From Pseudomonas fluorescens (lineage in GTDB: Bacteria > Pseudomonadota > Gammaproteobacteria > Pseudomonadales > Pseudomonadaceae): a DNA stretch of 64,000 nucleotides. Each line of letters starts with the position of its first letter. Position 1 is the first letter of the stretch. The notes beneath the pieces were generated by a model that was given only the letters and a program-made list of their open reading frames with translations, did no database searches and was not told the origin of the DNA. Shown one piece after another: positions 40,150 through 49,702 of this stretch. Made by a program: the position numbers and the translations under genes. Where the stretch lies: assembly GCF_001648775.1 (NCBI RefSeq), contig NZ_LVEJ01000002.1:253158-317157 (forward strand), in the 5' to 3' direction.

Positions 40150-40809
40150 TTAGGCAACCGTCAGCGCGGAGACCACCAGATCGCAGCTGCGCTGGGCGTA
40201 CGCCGTCAGCACGATGCGGATCTGCGGCAAATCACGGGCGAGGACGGCGGCCAGCAGGCGTTCAAACAGTTCGAGGAATTCGCTCATGGAGGCCTTGCGC
40301 TGTTCGAGGGCGAGGAAGTAGGCGCGGCTCATGGCCGGCTGCAGGTTCTCGACCGTCTCTTGCAGGTACGGATTGTTGGCGAACGGATAGGCGGCGCGCA
40401 TCACGCTGAAGCTGTCGTCGACGAAGCTGCGGATGTCCTGACGCTCGTAGCTGGTAGTCAGGCGCTGCTGGATTTGCACGAACGGCGCCATGTCCGACTG
40501 CACTTGCCAGCCGTTGGCCACCGAGTTGCCGAGCAGGATGTACAACTCGCTCATCAGCGTGCACAGGCTCTGCACCTTGTGCGGCGTCAGCTCGGTGACG
40601 TGCGCACCACGACGCGGCAGGATCGCGATCAGGTGGCGGCGTTCGAGGATCAGCAAAGCTTCGCGGACCGAGCCGCGGCTGACATTCAGCGCCAGCGTGA
40701 CCTTCTGTTCCTGGATGCGCTCTCCCGGCTTCATTTCGCCACGAATGATGCGTTCGGCGAGGTGGTGAGCGATTTGCTCGGCGAGGCTGTCCGGCGCCTT
40801 GAACGTCAT
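40150..40809 (-). CDS. GntR/FadR-family regulator
   Basis: A 219-residue regulator. The winged helix-turn-helix (residues 8-70, VSRGSVREALLILERRHLI) is followed by an FCD effector domain. It is divergent from xdhA and may control purine catabolism; candidate operators lie at 40947-41041. It is 2 bp ahead of smc. In other pseudomonads a GntR gene sits in the same place. The effector is unknown. Confidence 0.88.
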   Translation of the reverse strand: MTFKAPDSLAEQIAHHLAERIIRGEMKPGERIQEQKVTLALNVSRGSVREALLILERRHLIAILPRRGAHVTELTPHKVQSLCTLMSELYILLGNSVANGWQVQSDMAPFVQIQQRLTTSYERQDIRSFVDDSFSVMRAAYPFANNPYLQETVENLQPAMSRAYFLALEQRKASMSEFLELFERLLAAVLARDLPQIRIVLTAYAQRSCDLVVSALTVA

Positions 40810-40946
40810 GGTTGTCCTTCAAACTCTATCGATCTGCACAAGCGGCGCAGTGTAGCGCAAATGCAAGGTCATGGCGGAGTGCCCACTCAGCGGTTTTTGG
40901 CACGAATCCCGCAGTTTTCTTTAGAAAACCAAACAAAAAACCAGGC

Positions 40947-41041
40947 TGACCAATGAAGGTCAATACTGAATAGACACGCTGTTGATCGACGAAATGCATT
41001 TTCCTGACCTTTAAGTCAGAAAACCATTGACCGAAAAGTCA
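40947..41041. promoter_or_regulatory. Three TGAC/GTCA inverted repeats before xdhA
   Basis: Inverted repeats are TGACC-N6-GGTCA at 40947-40962, CTGAC-N6-GTCAG at 41004-41019 and TGAC-N6-GTCA at 41028-41041. They lie between the divergent GntR gene and xdhA and are good candidates for GntR-family operators, which are often short dyads of this kind. Binding is inferred. Confidence 0.5.
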
Positions 41042-41099
41042 GACCTGCTAAATTCGGTTCAAGTCGGTTAACAACAATAATGAGTCTGCGAGGCCTTCC

Positions 41100-42554
41100 G
41101 TGATCCAGTTTTTACTTAACCAGGAACTCCGTAGCGAGCACGCCCTGGACCCGAATCTGACTGTGCTCAATTACCTGCGTGAACACGTCGGTAAATCGGG
41201 CACCAAAGAAGGTTGCGCCAGCGGTGACTGCGGCGCCTGCACCGTAGTGGTCGGCGAGTTGCAAACGGATGACGATGGCCGCGAACACATTCGCTATCGC
41301 AGCCTCAATTCGTGCCTGACTTTTGTGTCGTCGCTGCACGGCAAACAACTGATCAGCGTCGAAGATCTCAAACACAAAGGCGAACTGCACAGCGTGCAGA
41401 AAGCCATGGTCGAATGCCACGGCTCGCAGTGCGGCTTCTGCACCCCCGGTTTCGTCATGTCGCTGTTCGCCCTGCAAAAGAACAGCGACGCACCGGATCA
41501 CGCCAAGGCCCACGAAGCGCTGGCCGGCAACCTCTGCCGCTGCACCGGCTACCGGCCGATTCTGGCGGCGGCCGAGCAATCGTGCTGCGGCAAGCAACCG
41601 GATCAGTTCGATTCCCGCGAAGCGCAAACCATCGAGCGCCTCAAAGCCATCGCCCCGACCGATATCGGCGAACTCAACAGCGGTGACAAGCGCTGCCTGG
41701 TGCCGCTGACCGTCGCTGATCTGGCCGATCTCTACGACGCTTATCCACAAGCGCGCCTGCTCGCTGGCGGCACCGATCTGGCGCTGGAAGTCACCCAGTT
41801 CCACCGCACCCTGCCGGTGATGATCTACGTCGGCAACGTCGCGGAAATGAAGCGCATCGAAACCTTCGATGACCGCATCGAAATCGGCGCCGCCACTGCC
41901 CTCTCCGACTGCTACGAAGCGCTGAACGCCGAGTACCCGGACTTCGGCGAACTGCTGCACCGTTTCGCCTCGCTGCAAATCCGCAACCAGGGCACCCTCG
42001 GCGGCAACATCGGCAACGCCTCGCCGATTGGTGACTCGCCACCGCTGCTGATCGCCCTCGGCGCGCAGGTTGTGCTGTGCAAAGGCGAAACCCGCCGCAC
42101 CCTGAACCTCGACGATTACTTCATCGATTACAAAGTCACGGCCCGTCAGGAAAGTGAATTCATCGAGAAGATCATCGTCCCGCGCGCCAGCGCCGAGCAG
42201 TTGTTCCGCGCCTACAAAGTCTCCAAGCGTCTGGACGACGACATCTCCGCCGTCTGCGCCGCGTTCAACCTGCGCGTCGAAAACGGCGTGATCGCCGATG
42301 CGCGCATGGCCTTCGGTGGTATGGCCGCAATCCCGAAACGCGCGGCCCATTGTGAAGCCGCGCTGATCGGTGCGCCGTTCAACAATTCCGTGGTCGAACG
42401 TGCCTGCGCCGCACTGGCGGAAGATTTCACCCCGCTCTCGGACTTCCGCGCCAGCAAGGAATACCGCCTGCTCAGCGCGCAGAACCTCCTGCGTAAATAC
42501 TTCATCGAACTGCAAACACCGCACATCGAGACTCGGGTGACCGCTTATGTCTAA
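41100..42554 (+). CDS. xdhA: Xanthine dehydrogenase small subunit
   Basis: A 484-residue subunit carrying two 2Fe-2S clusters and FAD. It passes electrons from the molybdenum subunit to NAD. The first cluster has C39, C44 and C47 (GCASGDCGAC) with C71; the second is in GSQCGFCTPG and LCRCTGY. The FAD site includes LLAGGTDLALEV and the GTLGGNIGNASPIGD motif. It starts with GTG at 41100 behind GCGAGG. It overlaps xdhB by 8 bp. The enzyme oxidises hypoxanthine and xanthine to urate. Confidence 0.95.
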   Translation: MIQFLLNQELRSEHALDPNLTVLNYLREHVGKSGTKEGCASGDCGACTVVVGELQTDDDGREHIRYRSLNSCLTFVSSLHGKQLISVEDLKHKGELHSVQKAMVECHGSQCGFCTPGFVMSLFALQKNSDAPDHAKAHEALAGNLCRCTGYRPILAAAEQSCCGKQPDQFDSREAQTIERLKAIAPTDIGELNSGDKRCLVPLTVADLADLYDAYPQARLLAGGTDLALEVTQFHRTLPVMIYVGNVAEMKRIETFDDRIEIGAATALSDCYEALNAEYPDFGELLHRFASLQIRNQGTLGGNIGNASPIGDSPPLLIALGAQVVLCKGETRRTLNLDDYFIDYKVTARQESEFIEKIIVPRASAEQLFRAYKVSKRLDDDISAVCAAFNLRVENGVIADARMAFGGMAAIPKRAAHCEAALIGAPFNNSVVERACAALAEDFTPLSDFRASKEYRLLSAQNLLRKYFIELQTPHIETRVTAYV

Positions 42555-44946
42555 CCATCACGGCGTAGAAAAAACCCAAGCTGAACTGGCTGAATTGTTC
42601 GCCAAGGATCTGACCTCCGGTGTCGGCCGCAGCGTCAAACACGACAGCGCCGCCAAGCACGTGTCCGGTGAAGCGCAGTACATCGATGACCGCCTGGAAT
42701 TTCCCAACCAGTTGCACCTGTATGCACGCATGTCGGATCGCGCCCACGCGAAAATCATCAGCATCGACACCTCGCCGTGCTACGCCTTCGAAGGCGTGCG
42801 CATCGCCATCACCCACGAAGACGTGCCGGGCCTGAAAGACATCGGCCCGTTGATGCCGGGCGATCCGCTGCTGGCCATCGATGACGTGCAGTTCGTTGGT
42901 CAACCGGTGCTCGCCGTCGCGGCGAAAGACCTGGAAACCGCGCGCAAAGCCGCGATGGCCGCGATCATCGAATACGAAGACCTCGAACCTGTGCTCGACG
43001 TGGTTGAAGCCTTGCGCAAACGCCACTTCGTGCTCGACAGCCACACCCACCAGCGCGGCGATTCGGTCTCGGCATTGGCCACGGCTGAACACCGCATTCA
43101 AGGCACGCTGCACATCGGCGGTCAGGAACACTTTTATCTGGAGACGCAAATCTCCTCGGTAATGCCGACCGAAGACGGCGGCATGATCGTTTACTGCTCG
43201 ACGCAGAACCCGACCGAAGTACAAAAACTGGTCGCCGAAGTGCTCGACGTGTCGATGAACAAAATCGTCGTCGACATGCGCCGCATGGGCGGTGGTTTCG
43301 GCGGCAAGGAAACTCAAGCAGCGAGCCCGGCCTGCCTGTGCGCGGTGGTTGCGCACCTCACCGGCCAGCCGACCAAGATGCGCCTGCCGCGCGTCGAAGA
43401 CATGCTGATGACCGGCAAGCGCCACCCGTTCTACGTCGAATACGACGTCGGCTTCGACAGCACCGGGCGCCTGCACGGGATCAACATGGACCTGGCTGGC
43501 AACTGCGGCTGCTCGCCGGACTTGTCCGCGTCGATCGTTGACCGCGCGATGTTCCACTCGGACAACTCGTACTACCTCGGCGATGCGACCATTAACGGTC
43601 ACCGCTGCAAGACCAACACCGCGTCGAACACCGCTTACCGTGGTTTCGGTGGCCCGCAAGGCATGGTCGCGATCGAAGAAGTGATGGACGCGATTGCCCG
43701 TCACCTGCAGCTCGATCCGCTGGCGGTTCGCAAGGCCAACTACTACGGCAAGACCGAGCGCAACGTCACCCATTACTACCAGACCGTCGAGCACAACATG
43801 CTCGAAGAGATGACCGCTGAACTGGAAGAAAGCAGCCAGTACCACGAACGCCGTGAAGCGATCCGCCGCTACAACGCCAACAGCCCGATCCTGAAAAAAG
43901 GCCTCGCGCTGACGCCGGTGAAGTTCGGTATTTCCTTCACCGCGAGCTTCTTGAACCAGGCAGGCGCCTTGATCCACATCTACACCGACGGCAGCATCCA
44001 TCTGAACCACGGCGGCACGGAAATGGGTCAGGGCCTGAACACCAAAGTCGCGCAAGTCGTGGCTGAAGTGTTCCAGGTTGAAATCGATCGCGTGCAGATC
44101 ACCGCGACTAACACCGACAAAGTGCCAAACACCTCACCAACCGCGGCTTCCAGTGGTGCTGACCTGAACGGTAAAGCGGCGCAGAACGCGGCGGAAATCA
44201 TCAAGAAGCGCCTGATCGAATTCGCTGCGCGTCACTACAAAGTCACTGAAGAAGACGTTGAATTCCACAACGGCCATGTGCGGGTTCGTGACCATATTCT
44301 GACTTTCGAAGCGCTGATCCAGCAGGCGTATTTCAATCAGGTCTCGCTGTCGAGCACCGGCTTCTACAAAACGCCGAAAATCTACTACGACCGCAGCCAG
44401 GCGCGCGGCCGTCCGTTCTACTACTTCGCCTTTGGCGCGGCGTGCTGCGAAGTGATCGTCGACACCCTGACCGGCGAGTACAAGATGCTGCGTACCGACA
44501 TCCTGCACGACGTCGGCGCTTCGCTGAACCCGTCCATCGACATCGGTCAGGTCGAGGGTGGATTCATCCAGGGCATGGGCTGGCTGACCATGGAAGAGCT
44601 GGTCTGGAACAACAAAGGCAAGCTGATGACCAACGGCCCAGCCAGCTACAAGATCCCGGCCGTGGCGGACATGCCGCTCGACTTGCGCGTGAAGCTGGTG
44701 GAAAACCGCAAGAATCCGGAAGACACGGTGTTCCATTCCAAGGCTGTCGGTGAACCGCCGTTCATGCTCGGGATTGCATCGTGGTGTGCGATCAAGGATG
44801 CAGTGGCGAGCCTTGGTGATTACAAGCATCAGCCGCAGATCGATGCGCCGGCGACGCCGGAGCGGGTGTTGTGGGGGTGTGAGCAGGTGCGTCAGCTCAA
44901 AGCGGTGAAAGCCGTCGAAGCTGAAACCGAGTTGGCTCCGCTCTAG
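42547..44946 (+). CDS. xdhB: Xanthine dehydrogenase large subunit
   Basis: A 799-residue molybdopterin subunit where xanthine is hydroxylated. GGGFGGKETQ, AYRGFGGPQG and GGTEMGQGLNTKV are the molybdopterin-binding motifs, and the catalytic glutamate lies in the VGEPPFMLG region near the C-terminus. Its start overlaps the end of xdhA. A REP pair and xdhC follow. Confidence 0.95.
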   Translation: MSNHHGVEKTQAELAELFAKDLTSGVGRSVKHDSAAKHVSGEAQYIDDRLEFPNQLHLYARMSDRAHAKIISIDTSPCYAFEGVRIAITHEDVPGLKDIGPLMPGDPLLAIDDVQFVGQPVLAVAAKDLETARKAAMAAIIEYEDLEPVLDVVEALRKRHFVLDSHTHQRGDSVSALATAEHRIQGTLHIGGQEHFYLETQISSVMPTEDGGMIVYCSTQNPTEVQKLVAEVLDVSMNKIVVDMRRMGGGFGGKETQAASPACLCAVVAHLTGQPTKMRLPRVEDMLMTGKRHPFYVEYDVGFDSTGRLHGINMDLAGNCGCSPDLSASIVDRAMFHSDNSYYLGDATINGHRCKTNTASNTAYRGFGGPQGMVAIEEVMDAIARHLQLDPLAVRKANYYGKTERNVTHYYQTVEHNMLEEMTAELEESSQYHERREAIRRYNANSPILKKGLALTPVKFGISFTASFLNQAGALIHIYTDGSIHLNHGGTEMGQGLNTKVAQVVAEVFQVEIDRVQITATNTDKVPNTSPTAASSGADLNGKAAQNAAEIIKKRLIEFAARHYKVTEEDVEFHNGHVRVRDHILTFEALIQQAYFNQVSLSSTGFYKTPKIYYDRSQARGRPFYYFAFGAACCEVIVDTLTGEYKMLRTDILHDVGASLNPSIDIGQVEGGFIQGMGWLTMEELVWNNKGKLMTNGPASYKIPAVADMPLDLRVKLVENRKNPEDTVFHSKAVGEPPFMLGIASWCAIKDAVASLGDYKHQPQIDAPATPERVLWGCEQVRQLKAVKAVEAETELAPL

Positions 44947-44961
44947 GACCGAGGCGCGGCC

Positions 44962-45030
44962 ATTCGCGAGCAGGCTCGCTCCCACATTTGGAATGCATTC
45001 CCCTGTGGGAGCGAGCTTGCTCGCGAAGAG
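44962..45030. repeat. REP pair between xdhB and xdhC
   Basis: Inverted REP pair (TTCGCGAGCAGGCTCGCTCC ... GGGAGCGAGCTTGCTCGCGA) inside the xdh operon, where it may shape mRNA stability. Confidence 0.9.
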
Positions 45031-45064
45031 GCCCGAACAGACAACGATGTTGTAGGGGTGAACT

Positions 45065-45922
45065 ATGTACAACTGGATCGACGCCCTCGCCGACCTGCAG
45101 AACCAGGGCGAACCCTGCGTTCTGGTGACGATCATCGAAGAACTCGGCTCGACGCCACGCAACGCCGGCTCGAAAATGGTCATCAGTGCTAACCAGAGCT
45201 TCGACACCATCGGTGGCGGGCATCTGGAATACAAAGCCATGCAGATCGCCCGCGAGATGCTCGCCAGCGGCAAGCAGGACACTCATCTGGAGCGCTTCAG
45301 CCTCGGCGCCAGCCTTGGCCAGTGCTGCGGCGGCGCCACCGTGTTGCTGTTCGAGCCGATGGGCCAGGTGCAGGCGCAAATCGCCGTGTTCGGTGCCGGC
45401 CACGTTGGCCGCGCCTTGGTGCCATTGCTCGCCAGCCTGCCCTGCCGGGTGCGCTGGATCGATTCGCGTGATGCCGAATTCCCCGAACAGATCCCCCACG
45501 GCGTGCGTAAAATCGTGTCCGAAGAGCCTGTGGATGAAATCGATGACCTGCCCGCCGGCAGTTATTGCATCGTCATGACCCACAACCATCAGCTCGACCT
45601 TGAACTCACTGCCGCGATTCTCAAGCGCAACGACTTCGCCTACTTCGGCCTGATTGGTTCAAAGACCAAACGCGCCAAGTTCGAACACCGTCTGCGGGAT
45701 CGCGGTTTCGACAGCGGCGTCGTGCAACGCATGCGCTGCCCGATGGGCATCGGCGAAGTCAAAGGCAAACTGCCTGTGGAAATCGCCATCTCCATCGCCG
45801 GCGAAATCATCGCCACCTATAACGCCAACTTCGGCCAGCAGACTGCCAGCGCCGAACCGATTGCCAAACTGCTGCCGGTTTCACGGCGCAGTCAGGCCGC
45901 CAAACTCAAAGCCTCAAACTGA
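45065..45922 (+). CDS. xdhC: Xanthine dehydrogenase maturation factor XdhC
   Basis: A 285-residue accessory protein that binds sulfurated molybdenum cofactor and delivers it to XdhB. The GSTPRNAGSKMVIS motif and SLGASLGQCCGGATVLLFEP (Cys-Cys-Gly-Gly) are typical of the N-terminal XdhC domain, and VFGAGHVGRALVPLL is the Rossmann-like C-terminal domain. GGGGTGAACT is upstream of the ATG. It is 13 bp before guaD. Confidence 0.93.
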   Translation: MYNWIDALADLQNQGEPCVLVTIIEELGSTPRNAGSKMVISANQSFDTIGGGHLEYKAMQIAREMLASGKQDTHLERFSLGASLGQCCGGATVLLFEPMGQVQAQIAVFGAGHVGRALVPLLASLPCRVRWIDSRDAEFPEQIPHGVRKIVSEEPVDEIDDLPAGSYCIVMTHNHQLDLELTAAILKRNDFAYFGLIGSKTKRAKFEHRLRDRGFDSGVVQRMRCPMGIGEVKGKLPVEIAISIAGEIIATYNANFGQQTASAEPIAKLLPVSRRSQAAKLKASN

Positions 45923-45935
45923 TTAGAGAACCCTC

Positions 45936-47240
45936 ATGCCTCTGACTCGCAAAGCCTACCGCGCCGCCATCCTGCACAGCATTGCCGACCCCGCCGAAGT
46001 CGGGATCGAAGCCTCCTACGAATATTTCGAGGACGGCCTGCTGGTGGTCGATGGCGGCAAGATCAGCGCCCTTGGCCACGCCAGTGATTTGCTGCCGAAC
46101 CTGGCGGCGGACATCGAAATCGAGCACTACAAAGACGCGCTGATCACCCCGGGCTTCATCGACACGCACATTCACTTTCCGCAAACCGGCATGGTCGGTG
46201 CCTACGGCGAGCAACTGCTCGACTGGCTGAACACCTACACCTTCCCGTGCGAAAGCCAGTTCGGCGACAAGGCTCACGCCGACGAAGTCGCTGACATTTT
46301 CGTCAAGGAACTGCTGCGCAACGGCACCACCACCGCGCTGGTGTTCGGCAGCGTGCACCCGCAGTCGGTGAACTCGTTGTTCGAAGCCGCCGAAAAGCTC
46401 GACCTGCGGATGATCGCCGGCAAGGTGATGATGGACCGCAACGCGCCGGACTATCTGACCGACACCGCCGAATCGAGCTACGTCGAGAGCAAAGCGCTGA
46501 TCGAGCGCTGGCACGGCAAGGGTCGCCTGCACTACGCGGTCACCCCACGATTCGCCCCGACCAGCACCCCGGAACAACTGACCCTCGCCGGGCAACTGCT
46601 GACCGAATACCCGGATCTGTACATGCAGACCCACATCAGCGAAAACCTCAAGGAAATCGAGTGGGTCAAGGAGCTGTTCCCGGAGCGCAAGGGCTACCTC
46701 GACGTTTACGATCACTACAAACTGCTCGGCGAGCGCTCGGTGTTCGCCCACGGCGTGCACCTGTGCGACGACGAATGCGCGCGTCTGGCGGAAACCGGCT
46801 CGGCGATCTCGTTCTGCCCGACCTCGAACTTCTTCTTGGGGAGCGGCCTGTTCAATCTGCCGATGGCCGAGAAGCACAAACTCAATGTCGGTCTGGGCAC
46901 TGACGTCGGCGGCGGCACCAGTTTCTCGCTGCTGCAGACGCTGAACGAAGCGTACAAAGTGATGCAACTGCAGGGTGCGCGACTGAGCCCGTTCAAGTCG
47001 CTGTATCTGGCGACGCTGGGCGGTGCGCGGGCGCTGCGTCTGGAAGACAAGATCGGTAACCTGCAACCCGGTTCCGATGCCGACTTCCTGGTGCTGGATT
47101 ACAACGCCACGCCGCTGCTCAGCTATCGCCTGAAGCAGGCCAACAACATCGCCGAGACGCTGTTTGTGTTGATGACCCTGGGCGATGACCGCACGGTGCA
47201 GCAGACGTATGCGGCGGGGGCTTTGGTGCATCAACGCTAA
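45936..47240 (+). CDS. guaD: Guanine deaminase
   Basis: A 434-residue amidohydrolase that turns guanine into xanthine, feeding the dehydrogenase encoded just upstream. The metal site includes FIDTHIHFPQTG and MQTHISE, the second-shell GVHLCDDE, and the Asp in LGTDVGGGTSFSLL. GAGAAC precedes the ATG. It ends the operon at a strong terminator. Confidence 0.95.
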   Translation: MPLTRKAYRAAILHSIADPAEVGIEASYEYFEDGLLVVDGGKISALGHASDLLPNLAADIEIEHYKDALITPGFIDTHIHFPQTGMVGAYGEQLLDWLNTYTFPCESQFGDKAHADEVADIFVKELLRNGTTTALVFGSVHPQSVNSLFEAAEKLDLRMIAGKVMMDRNAPDYLTDTAESSYVESKALIERWHGKGRLHYAVTPRFAPTSTPEQLTLAGQLLTEYPDLYMQTHISENLKEIEWVKELFPERKGYLDVYDHYKLLGERSVFAHGVHLCDDECARLAETGSAISFCPTSNFFLGSGLFNLPMAEKHKLNVGLGTDVGGGTSFSLLQTLNEAYKVMQLQGARLSPFKSLYLATLGGARALRLEDKIGNLQPGSDADFLVLDYNATPLLSYRLKQANNIAETLFVLMTLGDDRTVQQTYAAGALVHQR

Positions 47241-47254
47241 GCTTTCACAGGCAC

Positions 47255-47295
47255 AAAAAAATCCCCCGGAGGTGTTCAGCCCCGGGGGATTTTTT
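47255..47295. terminator. Terminator of xdh-guaD (bidirectional)
   Basis: ATCCCCCGG and CCGGGGGAT form a 9-bp stem with A and T runs on both sides. It can end guaD and also the convergent GntR transcript. Confidence 0.9.
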
Positions 47296-47310
47296 GTTGC
47301 CTGTCAGATC

Positions 47311-47381
47311 GCCTTCGCGAGCAGGCTCGCTCCCACAGTTGAAATGCATGCCCCTGTGGGAGCGAGCCTGCTCGCGAAGGG
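47311..47381. repeat. REP pair after guaD
   Basis: Full inverted REP pair between convergent genes, same geometry as at 19971 and 23209. Confidence 0.9.
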
Positions 47382-47398
47382 CGCGACTCGGTATCAGC

Positions 47399-48163
47399 TC
47401 AGAGCTTGGCCGCAGGACGCCCCGGCTTCTTGGTCTGCAACAAATGCGAGAACACCGCATGCAGATCATCCGACGCGCCTTCCTCGTCGAGGTTGAGCTT
47501 GCTGTCGATGTGATCCATGTGATGCATCATCAGGTTCACCGCCAACTCAGCGTCGCGCTTCTCGATCGCGTCGATCAACTGCGTGTGTTCGTCGTACGAA
47601 CAATGCGAACGGTTGCCGCTCTCGTACTGGGCAATGATCAGCGAAGTCTGCGAAACCAGGCTGCGCTGGAAGCTGACCAGTGGCGCGTTTTTCGCCGCTT
47701 CGGCCAGTTTCAGGTGGAATTCACCCGAGAGACGAATGCCGGCACCGCGATCGCCACGGGAGAAGCTGTCGCGCTCGTCGTTGACCATCTGGCGCAATTC
47801 GGCGATTTGCTCGGCGGTGGCGTGTTGCACCGCCAGTTCAGTGATCGCGCGCTCGACCAGTCGGCGGGCCATGAACACCTGACGCGCTTCTTCAACGCTC
47901 GGGCTGGCGACCACGGCGCCACGGTTCGGCCGCAACAGCACGACGCCTTCATGGGCCAGACGCGACAGCGCGCGGCGAATGATGGTGCGGCTGACCCCGA
48001 AGATTTCCCCCAGCGCTTCTTCGCTCAATTTTGTGCCGGGCGCCAGACGCTGTTCGAGGATGGCCTCGAAGATATGCGCGTAGACAATATCGTCCTGGGT
48101 TCCGCTGCGGCCGGCTTTGCCTGCTCGCGGTTGTTTCTTGAGGGGTTGCAACTGTTCGTTCAT
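47399..48163 (-). CDS. GntR-family regulator (FCD domain)
   Basis: A 254-residue regulator with a winged helix-turn-helix (about residues 25-85, LGEIFGVSRTIIRRALSRL) and an FCD ligand domain. The start at 48163 (MNEQLQPLKK) is preferred; the frame runs on to 48577 only through a REP pair and the neighbouring gene. It lies between guaD and a BenE-type transporter and may regulate one or both. It is a different subfamily from the GntR at 40150. Confidence 0.88.
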   Translation of the reverse strand: MNEQLQPLKKQPRAGKAGRSGTQDDIVYAHIFEAILEQRLAPGTKLSEEALGEIFGVSRTIIRRALSRLAHEGVVLLRPNRGAVVASPSVEEARQVFMARRLVERAITELAVQHATAEQIAELRQMVNDERDSFSRGDRGAGIRLSGEFHLKLAEAAKNAPLVSFQRSLVSQTSLIIAQYESGNRSHCSYDEHTQLIDAIEKRDAELAVNLMMHHMDHIDSKLNLDEEGASDDLHAVFSHLLQTKKPGRPAAKL

Positions 48164-48378
48164 GGGCACTCGAGTCGGGAGAACTGCGGCGAATAGACCG
48201 TGACTGTAATACGGCACAGTAGGTCGCTGGCAAGTATCGCGTAAAAAACAGCGCGATTGTACACAATGGATGGTGGCAACACGACTGTATGGCTGTTTGT
48301 GACCCCGGCTGTATTGCAACGATCCGTTACGTTTGAGTTTAGGCTTGTTCGCAGAATCCGCTGCTCGCCCACAATTCC

Positions 48379-48470
48379 CTGTGGGAGCGAGCTTGCTCGC
48401 GAAGGCGGCGTGACAGTCAATACAGATGTCGACTGACACACCGCCTTCGCGAGCAAGCTCGATCCCACAA
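48379..48470. repeat. REP pair, divergent geometry
   Basis: Here the arms point the other way: GGGAGCGAGCTTGCTCGCGA first, then TTCGCGAGCAAGCTCGATCC, with a spacer of about 45 bp that itself holds GTCAGT/ACTGAC-like short repeats. It sits upstream of the transporter gene. Confidence 0.85.
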
Positions 48471-48503
48471 GGGATCTTCATTGGTATAAGGAACACCGCC
48501 GTC

Positions 48504-49694
48504 ATGAACGACGCCACCCACACCCGACTGCGCCCGTTGGCCGACACTTCGCCTTCAGCCATCGTCGCCGGTTTCATCGCAATGATGACCGGCTACACCA
48601 GCTCCCTGGTGCTGATGTTCCAGGCCGGGCAAGCGGCGGGCCTGACCAGCGGGCAGATTTCTTCGTGGATCTGGGCGATTTCGATCGGTATGGCGGTGTG
48701 CTCGATCGGCCTGTCGCTGCGCTATCGCACACCGATCACCATTGCCTGGTCGACCCCCGGTGCCGCCTTGCTGATCACCAGCCTTGGCGGCGTCAGCTAT
48801 GGCGAGGCCATTGGCGCGTACATCACCTGCGCCGTACTGGTGACGATTTGCGGGCTGACCGGCAGCTTCGAACGGCTGGTGAAAAAGATCCCGGCATCCT
48901 TGGCGGCAGCCTTGCTGGCGGGGATTCTGTTCAAGATCGGCAGCGAGATTTTCGTCGCCGCGCAGCACCGCACCGGTCTGGTGCTGGGCATGTTCTTCAC
49001 TTATCTAGTGGTCAAACGCCTGTCGCCGCGTTATGCCGTGCTCGCCGCGTTGCTGATCGGCACTGCGTTGTCGGGCTTGATGGGTTTGCTGGATTTCAGC
49101 GGCTTCCATCTGGAAGTGGCGACGCCGGTGTGGACCACACCGCACTTCTCGCTCGCGGCGACCATCAGCATCGGCATTCCATTGTTTGTGGTGGCGATGA
49201 CCTCGCAGAACATGCCGGGCATCGCCGTCCTGCGCGCCGACGGCTACACCGTGCCGGCCTCGCCGTTGATTACCACCACTGGTATTGCCTCACTGCTGCT
49301 GGCGCCGTTCGGTTCACACGGTATCAACCTGGCGGCGATCAGCGCGGCGATTTGCACCGGGCCGCATGCCCATGAGGATCGCAACAAGCGCTACACCGCC
49401 GCAGTCTGGTGCGGGATTTTCTACGGGATTGCCGGGGTGTTCGGCGCTACCTTGGCCGCATTGTTTGCCGCACTGCCGAAGGAATTGGTGCTGTCGATTG
49501 CTGCGCTGGCGCTGTTCGGATCGATCATCAATGGCTTGAGCATTGCCATGACCGAGGTGAAGGAAAGGGAAGCGGCGCTGATTACCTTCATGGTCACGGC
49601 GTCGGGTCTGACGCTGTTTTCCATTGGGTCGGCGTTTTGGGGGATTGTGGCGGGGGTTTTGACACTGGTGATTCTGAATTGGCGTAAAGCTTAG
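48504..49694 (+). CDS. BenE-family benzoate/H+ symporter
   Basis: A 396-residue inner-membrane transporter with about 12 hydrophobic segments. AWSTPGAALL, GYTSSLVLMFQAGQAAG and FVVAMTSQNMPGIAVLRADGY are BenE family motifs. The substrate is probably an aromatic acid such as benzoate, but no aromatic degradation genes are nearby, and a purine-related role cannot be excluded. AAGGA lies 11 bases before the ATG at 48504; upstream frame extension runs through the REP pair. Confidence 0.88.
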   Translation: MNDATHTRLRPLADTSPSAIVAGFIAMMTGYTSSLVLMFQAGQAAGLTSGQISSWIWAISIGMAVCSIGLSLRYRTPITIAWSTPGAALLITSLGGVSYGEAIGAYITCAVLVTICGLTGSFERLVKKIPASLAAALLAGILFKIGSEIFVAAQHRTGLVLGMFFTYLVVKRLSPRYAVLAALLIGTALSGLMGLLDFSGFHLEVATPVWTTPHFSLAATISIGIPLFVVAMTSQNMPGIAVLRADGYTVPASPLITTTGIASLLLAPFGSHGINLAAISAAICTGPHAHEDRNKRYTAAVWCGIFYGIAGVFGATLAALFAALPKELVLSIAALALFGSIINGLSIAMTEVKEREAALITFMVTASGLTLFSIGSAFWGIVAGVLTLVILNWRKA

Positions 49695-49702
49695 GATCAA
49701 AA

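Noticed and set aside
48164..48577. N-terminal extension of the GntR regulator
   Set aside because: It is made of REP and divergent gene sequence; the DNA-binding domain starts correctly at 48163.
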